Part shown: positions 29,539-38,243 of the stretch, piece after piece
Position numbering within the stretch: the stretch's first letter is position 1
Layout: each line of letters begins with the position of its first letter
Assembly: GCA_963776675.1 (NCBI GenBank)
Contig: CAVZNR010000052.1
Location: 1 to 64,000, forward strand
Length of the DNA stretch: 64,000 nucleotides
Direction: 5' to 3'
Source of the DNA: Hyphomicrobium_A sp963776675
GTDB taxonomy: Bacteria > Pseudomonadota > Alphaproteobacteria > Rhizobiales > Hyphomicrobiaceae
Made by a program: the position numbers and the translations under genes
Notes under the pieces: model-generated
What the model saw: only the letters and a program-made list of their open reading frames with translations
What the model was told of the DNA's origin: nothing
The model's database searches: none

Positions 29539-31122
29539 ATGAGCACGAACTCCGAGAAGGACCAAGTCCAAAAACCCAACGCCGATTGGGTGCGGATCTT
29601 CGACACCACGCTGCGCGACGGCGAGCAGTGCCCCGGCGCGACCATGACGTTCGAGGAGAAGCTCGAGGTTGCCGACTGTCTCGACGCCATGGGCGTCGAC
29701 ATCATCGAAGCGGGCTTTCCCATCGCGTCGGAAGGCGACTTCGAGGCGGTGAGCGCCATCGCCAAGCGCGTTCAGAACGCGACCGTTGCGGGTCTGGCGC
29801 GCGCGATCAACGGCGATATCGACCGGGCCGGCGAGGCCGTGCGCCACGCCAAGCGCGGCCGCATCCACACCTTCGTCTCCACCTCGCCCATCCATCTTGC
29901 CCACCAGATGCGCAAGACCGAGGCCGAGGTCTTGGAGATCGTCACGGCGACGGTTGCGCGCGCGCGCAACCTGGTCGAGGACGTGGAGTGGTCGGCCATG
30001 GACGCCACGCGCACGCCGATCGACTACCTGTGCCGCTGCGTCGAGGCGGCGATCAAGGCGGGCGCCACCACCATCAACCTGCCCGACACGGTCGGGTATG
30101 CGACGCCGCAGGAGTACGCGGGCATGTTCCGCGCCGTGCGCGAGCGCGTCCCGAACGCCGACAAGGTGATCTTCTCCACCCACTGCCACAACGATCTGGG
30201 GCTTGCGGTCGCCAACTCGCTGGCCGCTCTGGAGGCGGGCGCGCGCCAGGTCGAGTGCGCCGTCAACGGCATCGGCGAGCGGGCCGGCAACGCCGCGCTG
30301 GAGGAGATCGTGATGGCGATCCGGACGCGCGGCGACGCGCTGCCGTTCGACACGCGCATCGACACGACGATGCTGTCGCGCGTCTCGCGCCTCGTGTCGG
30401 CCGTGACCAACTTCCCCGTGCAGTATAACAAGGCGATCGTCGGAAGGAATGCGTTCGCGCACGAGAGCGGCATCCATCAGGACGGCATCCTCAAGCACCA
30501 GCAGACGTATGAGATCATGACGCCGGAGTCGGTGGGCGTCGGCAAGTCGTCGCTGGTCATGGGCAAGCATTCGGGGCGCAACGCCTTCCGCGCCAAGCTG
30601 AAGGAGCTGGGCTACGAGCTGGGCGAGAATGCCTTCGAGGATGCCTTCGTCCGCTTCAAGGGCCTCGCCGATCGCAAGAAGCACGTCTACGACGAGGACA
30701 TCGAGGCGCTGGTCGACGAGGGAATCGCGCACATGCACGACCGCATGAAGGTGGTGTCGCTGACGGTCATCGCCGGCAACATGGGTCCGCAGTCGGCGAC
30801 TCTGACGCTCGACGTCGACGGCGTGCAGCACACCGTGCAATCGACCGGCAACGGTCCGGTGGACGCGACCTTCAACGCCATCAAGATGCTGGTGCCGCAC
30901 GAGGCCAAGCTGGATCTCTACCAGGTGCACGCCGTGACCGAGGGCACCGACGCGCAGGCCGAGGTGTCGGTGAGGCTGGAGGAGGGCGGGCGCATGGTGA
31001 CGGGCCGCGGTGCCGATACCGATACCATGGTGGCCTCGGCGCGCGCTTACGTGACGGCCCTCAACAAGCTTCTGGTCAAGCGCCAGAAGACGGCCCAGGT
31101 GGTGCAGCAACAAGCGCTCTAG
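29539..31122 (+). CDS. leuA: 2-isopropylmalate synthase
   Basis: LeuA condenses acetyl-CoA with 2-ketoisovalerate, the first committed step of leucine synthesis, and is inhibited by leucine. The 527-residue long form has WVRIFDTTLRDGEQCPGATM with the metal-binding Asp, STSPIHLAHQMRKT, FSTHCHNDLGLAVANS with the metal-binding His pair, NGIGERAGNAALEE, and HESGIHQDGILKH. The C-terminal regulatory domain has VKRQ ahead of a Gln-rich tail. The start ATG at 29539 is internal to a longer open frame. It lies behind a leucine-rich leader. Confidence 0.96.
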   Translation: MSTNSEKDQVQKPNADWVRIFDTTLRDGEQCPGATMTFEEKLEVADCLDAMGVDIIEAGFPIASEGDFEAVSAIAKRVQNATVAGLARAINGDIDRAGEAVRHAKRGRIHTFVSTSPIHLAHQMRKTEAEVLEIVTATVARARNLVEDVEWSAMDATRTPIDYLCRCVEAAIKAGATTINLPDTVGYATPQEYAGMFRAVRERVPNADKVIFSTHCHNDLGLAVANSLAALEAGARQVECAVNGIGERAGNAALEEIVMAIRTRGDALPFDTRIDTTMLSRVSRLVSAVTNFPVQYNKAIVGRNAFAHESGIHQDGILKHQQTYEIMTPESVGVGKSSLVMGKHSGRNAFRAKLKELGYELGENAFEDAFVRFKGLADRKKHVYDEDIEALVDEGIAHMHDRMKVVSLTVIAGNMGPQSATLTLDVDGVQHTVQSTGNGPVDATFNAIKMLVPHEAKLDLYQVHAVTEGTDAQAEVSVRLEEGGRMVTGRGADTDTMVASARAYVTALNKLLVKRQKTAQVVQQQAL

Positions 31123-31147
31123 GGCGGGTCCATTAGGGAGCCCGTGT

Positions 31148-31185
31148 GCGCGGCGCCTTGGCCTTCGGGCGGGAGGGCGCCGCGC
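31148..31185 (+). terminator. GC-rich hairpin after leuA
   Basis: GCGCGGCGCC at 31148-31157 and GGCGCCGCGC at 31176-31185 form a perfect 10-bp stem with an 18-base loop, 26 bases after the leuA stop. No T-run follows, so it is either a Rho-assisted terminator or an mRNA-end stabiliser rather than a textbook intrinsic terminator. Confidence 0.5.
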
Positions 31186-31312
31186 GATCCCGGCCGCGCG
31201 TTGGCTTGGGCTTGCGAACACGTTAAACCTGCCTTGACGCGCAACGCCGCAAGGTAAGCGCTTTCGTCCTCCGGATCGGCTCTTGCGCCGGCGCGGCGGA
31301 GGTTGCGGGCTA

Positions 31313-32353
31313 ATGATGGATCTGGGTGTCACGAGCGCCTTCTCCGACGACGTCGCCATCGACCTCGGCACGGCGAACACGCTCGTGCACGTGGCCGGGC
31401 GCGGCATCATTATCGATGAGCCTTCCATCGTCGCCGTGCGCGCGCATGCCGGCGTGCGCGAGATTTTGGCGGTGGGGCGCCGGGCCAAGTCGCTGGTCGG
31501 GCGCGCGCCCGAGAGCCTCGAGATCGTGCGTCCGATGCGCGACGGCGTCATCGCCGACTTCGTCGCCACCGAGGAGATGTTGCGCCAGTTCATCAAGCGC
31601 ACCAAGACGCTGTTGGGCTTCCGCCGGCCGCGCATCCTGATTTGCGTGCCGGCGGGTGCGACGCCGGTGGAGCGGCGCGCCGTCCACGACACGGCGGTGT
31701 CCTTGGGGGCGCGCAAGGTCTTTCTGCTGGCCGAGCCGGTGGCGGCCTCGCTCGGCGCCGGGCTGCCCGTCGACGAGCCGGGTGGCGCCATGGTCGTCGA
31801 CATGGGCGGCGGCACCACCGACGTGGCGGTGCTGTCGAGCGGGCGCGTCGTCTCGGCGCGCACGCTGCGCTGCGCCGGCAACGCCATGGACGAGGCGATC
31901 GTGCGCTATGTGCGCCGCCGCCACCAGCTGGTGATCGGCGAGGCCAACGCCGAGCGCATCAAGATCGAGGCGGGCACGGCGCTCCCCGTCGCCAACGGCC
32001 GTCTGGCGGAGGTGCACATCCGCGGACGCGATCTGCGCAAGGGGCTCGCCAAGAGCGTGGTGCTGACGCCCAAGGACGTGGCCGAGGCGCTGTCGGAGCC
32101 GATCGAGCAGATCGCCGACTTCGTGCAGCGCACGCTGGAGGACCTGGACCCCGACGTGTTGAGCGACATCACGCGCCGCGGCATTCACCTGACGGGCGGG
32201 GGCGCGCAGCTCGACAAGATCGATGTGGCGCTGACGCGGCGGGTGGGCGTCAAGTTCCACGTGCAGAGAAACCCCATGCACTGCGTGGTGAAGGGATCGG
32301 CGGCGGTGCTGGCCGCGCTCGGCACGCACGCGCACCTGCTGATGCGGCCGTGA
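31313..32353 (+). CDS. MreB-like actin homologue (solitary)
   Basis: A 346-residue bacterial actin of the MreB family. VAIDLGTANTLVHVAGRGII is the phosphate-1 loop, VVDMGGGTTDVAVLSSGRVV the phosphate-2 loop, and GIHLTGGGAQLDKIDVAL the adenosine loop. The N-terminus MMDLGVTSAFSDD lacks the usual long amphipathic membrane helix. Unlike the main mreB it is not followed by mreC, mreD or pbp2, so it is probably a second copy. GGAGG lies about 10 bases before the ATG at 31313. It may act in shape or in localising envelope synthesis. Confidence 0.88.
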   Translation: MMDLGVTSAFSDDVAIDLGTANTLVHVAGRGIIIDEPSIVAVRAHAGVREILAVGRRAKSLVGRAPESLEIVRPMRDGVIADFVATEEMLRQFIKRTKTLLGFRRPRILICVPAGATPVERRAVHDTAVSLGARKVFLLAEPVAASLGAGLPVDEPGGAMVVDMGGGTTDVAVLSSGRVVSARTLRCAGNAMDEAIVRYVRRRHQLVIGEANAERIKIEAGTALPVANGRLAEVHIRGRDLRKGLAKSVVLTPKDVAEALSEPIEQIADFVQRTLEDLDPDVLSDITRRGIHLTGGGAQLDKIDVALTRRVGVKFHVQRNPMHCVVKGSAAVLAALGTHAHLLMRP

Positions 32354-32372
32354 CCTTGGACGAGCAGTAGCC

Positions 32373-32678
32373 TCAGCCGAACTTCAGCCGCGCGAAGCGC
32401 TTGTTGGTGGCGTCGTGAATGCTCGAGGGGGGGCCGTCGAATTTGACGCCGAGCGCGTCGGTCTGACGCCAGACGATGGAGGCGGGATAGAGCATTCCCG
32501 AGGATTTCTCGTAGAGCATGAAGGCGTCGGGAACGCCGACGGGATTGGCGATCATCAGGCGCGCGCCCTCCGGCGACATGTCCCTGATGGTGCAGTCGAT
32601 GACGCGCATGGCGTCGGCAAAGACGATCTTGCCCTCTTTGAGGACGCGGCGGCGGGCGGCTTTGCGTTTGTCATCCAT
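32373..32678 (-). CDS. PilZ domain protein
   Basis: A 101-residue single-domain protein. RKAARRRVLKEGKIVF supplies the Arg-rich c-di-GMP binding start, and DCTIRDMSPEGARL the D-x-S-x-x-G part of the PilZ motif. It ends with ASIVWRQTDALGVKF, the WxxxxxxGV(K)F strand common in Rhizobiales PilZ proteins. It is probably a cytosolic c-di-GMP sensor without a fused effector. It converges with the MreB-like gene, the stops being about 20 bases apart. Confidence 0.88.
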   Translation of the reverse strand: MDDKRKAARRRVLKEGKIVFADAMRVIDCTIRDMSPEGARLMIANPVGVPDAFMLYEKSSGMLYPASIVWRQTDALGVKFDGPPSSIHDATNKRFARLKFG

Positions 32679-32956
32679 GGCTGAGGGTCGCAATCGGGGC
32701 AGCGGCGGCGGACGGGACGCGCACGGGCTCGCGATTCGCAGTCGATCGCCACTATGGCGCAAAGGGGCCGGGCAGGGGAAGCGAGACGGCGGGCCGGTCG
32801 GGGAAAACGCGCGCGCGTGCGGCGGCTGGACAGCTCCGCCTCATGATGCTAGAGGCTCTGCTTCCGGGGCTCGCGTGCGGGCCCTTTTGCCGTCTTGATT
32901 GCCGTCATGGCGCCGGGCCACACGGGCTCCGCCGGGACGCGCTGGGAAGGCGGCGC

Positions 32957-33032
<76 letters not shown>

Positions 33033-33036
<4 letters not shown>

Positions 33037-33429
33037 CCGGTTCTGAACCAGAAACTTGCGAAAGCGCGTCGCTTCCAAATTAGCTGTTACCATATCTGTC
33101 AGCTGCACTCTGGCCGATCAAAGCGCGTCAGCTCAATTCCCAAGAGCGGTCGGACAGAACCTCAGCAAGCTGGTTGGCTTTGGGCCGAGGCCGTTCTCTA
33201 ATTCCGGGTCTGGGGTCAAGCTCTCGTCTGATCATCCTTGCCGGGTCCAGGGTTCTCTCCGCGGTAGGGGCGTGCCCTCCGCATGATGGCGTAAGATGAC
33301 GCTGGTGGATCAATGTGTGAAGCGCGCTTTGCTCTGTTGAGCATCGCAAAGCCAGGGGCGATCTCACCACCGCCACCGTCCCGGCAGGGACGTCGTCTCC
33401 CGCTGGTAAGCGGGAACTCGATGGCGTTG
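33033..33429. other. Noncoding left end of the island
   Basis: About 400 bases between tRNA-Lys and the transposase stop. No convincing coding frame and no integrase remnant were found. Short inverted repeats occur, for example TCCCGGCAGGGA near 33380 and CCCGCTGGTAAGCGGG near 33400. The part next to the transposase is probably the 3' noncoding end of the IS110 element; IS110 members often lack terminal inverted repeats, so its boundary cannot be set from the sequence alone. Confidence 0.35.
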
Positions 33430-34470
33430 TTATGCAGGTTGAGCGGCAATCTCCTTAGATGACCATTTGAACTCGGCGCCGTCGACCCACATGCGATGCA
33501 AAATGACGGCGAGCTTTCGAGCCACGGCGACTTTGGCTTTGCGAAGCCCAGTTCGCTTGGCGACCCGCATGCCCCAGGCTTTGAGCGCGGACCATTTCGC
33601 AACGCGTGTCAGCATAACGCCTGCCGCCTCGTAGAGGTAGCTTCGCAGCATTGCATCACCGCATTTCGAAATCCGTCCTGTCCAGTCGACTTCACCGGAT
33701 GAATAGCGGCGGGTTGTCAAGCCGACATAGGCTCCGACGCTTCGCGACCGCTTGAAGCGCGTTGGAGTATCGATAGTCGCGAGATAACAAAGCGCAGTGA
33801 TCGGACCGATACCTGGTGCGGTCATAAATCGTCGCACTTGAGCGTTGTTGCGTGCCAGGCGCATCACCTTGCGGTCCAGGTCCGCAATCTGCCGCTCGAC
33901 AGCCTCACGAGCCTTGAGCAGCGGCTCTACCACAGCGGCGAGTTCCGGCCGATCCTCGGTCAGCTCCGCGGCACGCACGGCAAACACGTTCATCTTTGCG
34001 CGGCCGATTACGAGCCCGAAATTCTTGAGGAGACCGCGGATCTGGTTCTCGATATCTCGCTTGATCTTGACGAGCAGAGCTCGGCTAACGAGGAGCGCCT
34101 TGATCGCGTGACTTTCGAGATCTTTGACGCGAACCTCCTTGTACCATCCACACTGCATGATGCGTGCGATGCCCACGGCGTCGTTACGGTCGCTTTTGTT
34201 GATCTGCATCTTCAGAGCTGCTTTCGCGTGCCGGGCATCGATGCAGATGACGGGCAGTCCGATCTTATTCAACTCGGTCCAGAGCCATGTCGCTGTTGCT
34301 CCCGTCTCGAGCCCGACCCGTGCGACATGCGGCGCATGCGACTTGACGAATGCCGCGATAGCCTCCGGATTAGATGCAACCACACCTTCGCGCTTGATCT
34401 TCCCTGCACCATCGACGATGCAGATCGCTGTCAGCTTCAGCGACACGTCCAGTCCGACATAGTGCTCCAT
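33430..34470 (-). CDS. IS110 family transposase
   Basis: A 346-residue DEDD-type recombinase. MEHYVGLDVSLKLTAICIVD opens the RuvC-like domain; Asp of GLDVS, Glu of GLETGATATWLW, and the Asp residues of IDARHAKAALK and NKSDRNDAVGIA form the acidic set. The C-terminal Tnp_20 domain has TAPGIGPITALCYLATID and VGAYVGLTTRRYSSGEVDW, with a Ser in the expected nucleophile region, then KCGDAMLRSYLYEAA. IS110 enzymes use a bridge RNA from the element's noncoding end to pair donor and target. The gene is complete. The ATG at 34470 is used. Confidence 0.93.
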   Translation of the reverse strand: MEHYVGLDVSLKLTAICIVDGAGKIKREGVVASNPEAIAAFVKSHAPHVARVGLETGATATWLWTELNKIGLPVICIDARHAKAALKMQINKSDRNDAVGIARIMQCGWYKEVRVKDLESHAIKALLVSRALLVKIKRDIENQIRGLLKNFGLVIGRAKMNVFAVRAAELTEDRPELAAVVEPLLKAREAVERQIADLDRKVMRLARNNAQVRRFMTAPGIGPITALCYLATIDTPTRFKRSRSVGAYVGLTTRRYSSGEVDWTGRISKCGDAMLRSYLYEAAGVMLTRVAKWSALKAWGMRVAKRTGLRKAKVAVARKLAVILHRMWVDGAEFKWSSKEIAAQPA

Positions 34471-34876
34471 TGTGGCCCTCCATGATTGCAAGACCCCATG
34501 AGGTGGGCCTCGTCAATTCCTGGAGAGCTGATTCCCAGAGCCTCGGTATGGCTCGATCCCCGGAATTACCCCATGTGTGAAAACGCCGACACGGGTAACA
34601 GCGTTAGAACATTTTTCCCGGCCTGTTGCGCTACAGGCATTGAGTACCCGCCACAGCCGCATTTTTTCAGCTCGCGACCGCGAGAGGCTTTAGCTCCAGA
34701 AATCCTTTTCTAGTCGCTCGCACGAATACGCGTTCTCACACAGCCGGGCCAGAAGCTGCCGCACGCAATCATCAAGCAAATCGGCAGCTTTCACGGGAAG
34801 CAGACTTGACCCGCATTGCCAATGCTGGCCGTGCGCGGCATGTTGGCAGCTAACGCGATTGCGGAATGGGTGCGTC
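34471..34876. other. Noncoding region with possible IS110 bridge RNA
   Basis: About 400 bases between the transposase start and the TPR gene. In IS110-group elements the bridge RNA is transcribed from the end upstream of the transposase, here roughly 34471-34700 on the minus strand. That stretch contains hairpins, for example GAGCC/GGCTC around 34537-34555 and GCCTGT/ACAGGC around 34621-34639. I cannot define the guide loops or the element's end. The remaining part should carry the TPR gene's promoter. Confidence 0.3.
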
Positions 34877-37855
34877 ATGGCGCGTTTTGCCAGGCACTTG
34901 GGGCGAATTGTGCTGGCGTTGGGGCTCGTGCTTGCTCCGCCTGCCATGGCGCAGAAGGCGGACGACACCGACGCGCTCAGTGCGCAGGTCGTCGAGCTTT
35001 ATGGCGAGGGCAAGTACGGCGAGGCGATCCCGATCGCCCAGCGTGTGCTGGCACTTCGCGAGAAGGCGCTCGGCCGCAACCACCCGAATGTCGCCAACGA
35101 TCTCAACAACCTGGCCGAGCTGTACCGGGTCCAGGGCCGCTACGCCGACGCCGAGCCGCTCTACAAGCGCTCACTCGCGATCGATGAGAAGGCGCTCGGC
35201 CCCGACCACCCGAATGTCGCCACGGCGCTCAACAACTTGGCCCTGCTGTACCAAGCCCAGGGCCGCTACGCCGAGGCCGAGCCGCTCTACAAGCGCTCCC
35301 TCGCCATCTACGAGAAGGCGCTCGGCCCCGACCACCCCGATGTCGCCAACGTCGCTCAACAACCTGGCCGCGCTGTACCAAGACCAGGGCCGCTACGCCG
35401 ACGCCGAGCCGCTCTACAAGCGCTCACTCGCCATCGATGAGAAGGCGCTCGGCCCCGACCACCCCGATGTCGCCACCTCGCTCAACAACCTGGCCGTGCT
35501 GTACCAAGCCCAAGGCCGCTACGCCGACGCCGAGCCGCTCTACAAGCGCTCACTCGCCATCCGCGAGAAGGCGCTCGGCCCCGACCACCCCGATGTCGCC
35601 CAGTCGCTCAACAACCTGGCCGCGCTGTACTGGGCCCAGGGCCGCTACGCCGACGCCGAGCCGCTCTATGAAGCGCGCCCTCGCCATCGATGAGAAGGCG
35701 CTCGGCCCCGACCACCCCGATGTCGCCACAGTCGCTCAACAACCTGGCCGAGCTGTACCGAGCCCAGGGCCGCTACGCCGACGCCGAGCCGCTCTACAAG
35801 CGCTCACTCGCCATCTACGAGAAGGCGCTCGGCCCCGACCACCCCGATGTCGCCACGTCGCTCAACAACCTGGCCGAGCTGTACCGGCCCAGGGCCGCTA
35901 CGCCGACGCCGAGCCGCTCTACAAGCGCTCACTCGCCATCTATGAGAAGGCGCTCGGCCCCGACCACCCCGATGTCGCCACGGCGCTCAACAACCTGGCC
36001 GAGCTGTACCGGGCCCGGGCCGCTACGCCGACGCCGAGCCGCTCTACAAGCGCTCACTCGCCATCGCATGAGAAGGCGCTGGGCCCCGACCACCCCGATG
36101 TCGCCACGGCGCTCAACAACCTGGCCGCGCTGTACTGGGCCCGGGCCGCTACGCCGAGGCCGAGCCGCTCTACAAGCGCGCACTCGCCATCGACGAGAAG
36201 GCGCTCGGCCCCGACCACCCCGATGTCGCCACGATCGCTCAACAACCTGGCCGCGCTGTACCAGGCCCAGGGCCGCTACGCCGACGCCGAGCCGCTCTAC
36301 AAGCGCTCACTCGCCATCCACGAGAAGGCGCTCGGCCCCGACCACCCCGATGTCGCCACGTCGCTCAACAACCTGGCCGCGCTGTACCGGGCCCAGGGCC
36401 GCTACGCCGAGGCCGAGCCGCTCTACAAGCGCTCACTCGCCATCTGCGAGAAGGCGCTCGGCCCCGACCACCCCGATGTCGCCCAGTCGCTCAACAACCT
36501 GGCCGAGCTGTACCGGGCCCAGGGCCGCTACGCCGACGCCGAGCCGCTCTACAAGCGCGCACTCGCCATCGCTCGAGAAGGCGCTGGGCCCCGACCACCC
36601 CGACACGGCGTTGTTCGTTGGCAATCTCGGTTCTTTCCTCAAATCAGAGGGCCGGATCGACGAGGCGGAGCCGCTGCTTGCCCGCGCGCTGGACGTTGGC
36701 CAGAAGGCGCTCGGCGCCGAGCATCCGCAAGTCATCATTGCCACCATCCAGCTCGCTGAGCTTTATGGGCTGCAGGGGCGCACGGCCGAGGCGGAGAAGC
36801 TTTTTGCCAAGGCGGGCGCCGCCAAGTCAGTCGATCTTAAAGAGTTCCCGATCTTCTTTGGCACCAATCGCAAGCGCGACACGAGCAAGAAGCGTATTGC
36901 CTTCGGTGTTAAACGCAATCTCGATGAGTTGACATTGGGTGTGGTCAAGGTCGTGGTTCCGCCGCTGGCGCCATCTGCGGGCCGCGGCGGCGCTGGAAAA
37001 ACGCCAGTTGCCGAGACGCGCATAAGCGATGTGCGGCAGCTCGCAATTCAGCCAGCAAAGCTGATGGAGGCAGACAAGCTCGTGCGCGCCGCGCGGGAGC
37101 GCCTGTTGGGGGCAAGGACCTATCTGGGGCAGGCGCTGCTGTTCGTGCACGGCTACAACGTCTCGTTTGACAATGCCGTAAGGCGCGCCGGGCAATTGGC
37201 CTACGATCTCGGCTTTGATGGCCCTGTATTCATGTTCAGCTGGCCGTCACGCGAGAAACTGCTGTCTTATGTCGGTGATCGTGACAGCGCCCAGCTCTCG
37301 GCCGACGCGCTGCGCAAATTCATCGTAACGGTGATCGCTGAGACAAAGGCCAAGCGCATCCACATCATTGCGCACAGCATGGGCAACGTGGCCTTGATCG
37401 AGGCCTTGCAGACCATGGAGCCTGAGGTGATGAACAAGCTCAACTTAGGGGAGATGGTATTGGCATCGCCCGACCTCGATCCCGACCTGTTCCAGCGCAC
37501 GTATCGCCGCCTGCAGAAGCGCGGCGCGACGAGCACGGTCTATGCGGCGTCGAGCGACTGGGCGTTGTGGAGCTCGAGCTGGCTTAGGGAGCGCCCGCAG
37601 CTCGGCTATATTCCCCCAGGCGGCCCGAAGAGGATCGTTCCGGGGACAGACCTCATCGACATCACGGCCGTGAACTCGGACATCTTCAGTCTCAATCATG
37701 ATCTTTATGCCAACAGTCCAGCGGTCATCAAAGATCTGCGGAGGCTATTGAAGGAAGGTCAGCGTCCGCCCGAGGCCCGAACGGTCGATTTCAAGAAGTT
37801 GCCCGTCGAGGCTGGTGTGTATTGGCGCTACGAGGTGCCAGTGGCGAAGCCGTAG
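34877..37855 (+). CDS. Exported TPR protein with C-terminal alpha/beta hydrolase (DUF900-like)
   Basis: The start is the ATG at 34877 with a clear signal, MARFARHLGRIVLALGLVLA ending PAMAQ. Then come about 14 kinesin-light-chain-type TPRs of 42 residues, with consensus KALGPDHPDVATSLNNLAEL, Y-RAQGRYADAEPLYKRSLA. The C-terminal 300 residues are a DUF900-like hydrolase: FPIFFGTNRKRD, ALLFVHGYNVSFDNAVRRAG, the elbow IIAHSMGNVALIEAL, VLASPDLDPDLF and a His near NHDLYA. Nine one-base indels fall in the repeats (near 35349, 35669, 35730, 35887, 36016, 36067, 36142, 36234 and 36572), six extra and three missing, so the net frame is kept. The hydrolase is intact. It is probably a periplasmic or surface enzyme with a TPR docking array. 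Confidence 0.75.
35070..36595 (+). repeat. Twelve tandem 126-bp TPR-coding repeats
   Basis: About twelve head-to-tail copies of a 126-bp unit, each containing GACCACCCCGATGTCGCC and GGCCGCTACGCCGACGCCGA, encode one 42-residue TPR each. Copies differ by only a few bases, which points to recent expansion or gene conversion. Single-base indels cluster here, as expected where short reads cannot be placed uniquely. Copy number may vary between strains. Confidence 0.9.
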
Positions 37856-38243
37856 AGCCGCGCCCGCAACTTGGTTGCCAGTCGCTTGTTGACTGTTTTC
37901 TCAGAGATGCGGAAGACGATCCGGTTGGCGGGCATGGCAGATTTGGGTCAACTGCACGCGTCGGCGTGACGTGTGCGGCACGGCGGGTCTACCCCAGCTG
38001 CTGACGACTTAGTGCGCCGCAACGAAGGGGCGAGAAGGGCCAAGATCTGACTTCTAGGGCTTTCCAGCGAGGCTTTGAGGTCTGTCGCGTGGTCGGGGCT
38101 TCCTAACACGTGGCAAGCCTTAACAACCTTCCAGAAGGACGGTGCTGTCCTGAACCAGGCGTCGATTGCGTCCGGCGACTGTGCGATGAGAGGATGGAGC
38201 GGAAAATAACAGTCTTGCCGGAGCGCAGCCGGGGAGCCCACCG
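37856..38243. other. Intergenic region between the TPR and AAA+ genes
   Basis: About 390 bases with no supportable coding frame. GGGGAG lies 7 bases before the TTG at 38244. The two island genes face the same way but the gap is large, so a separate promoter for the AAA+ gene is likely. No terminator-like hairpin with a T-run was found. Confidence 0.35.

Noticed and set aside
35070..36595. CRISPR-like or noncoding repeat array
   Set aside because: Units are 126 bp without spacers and encode 42-residue TPRs with codon-level conservation.
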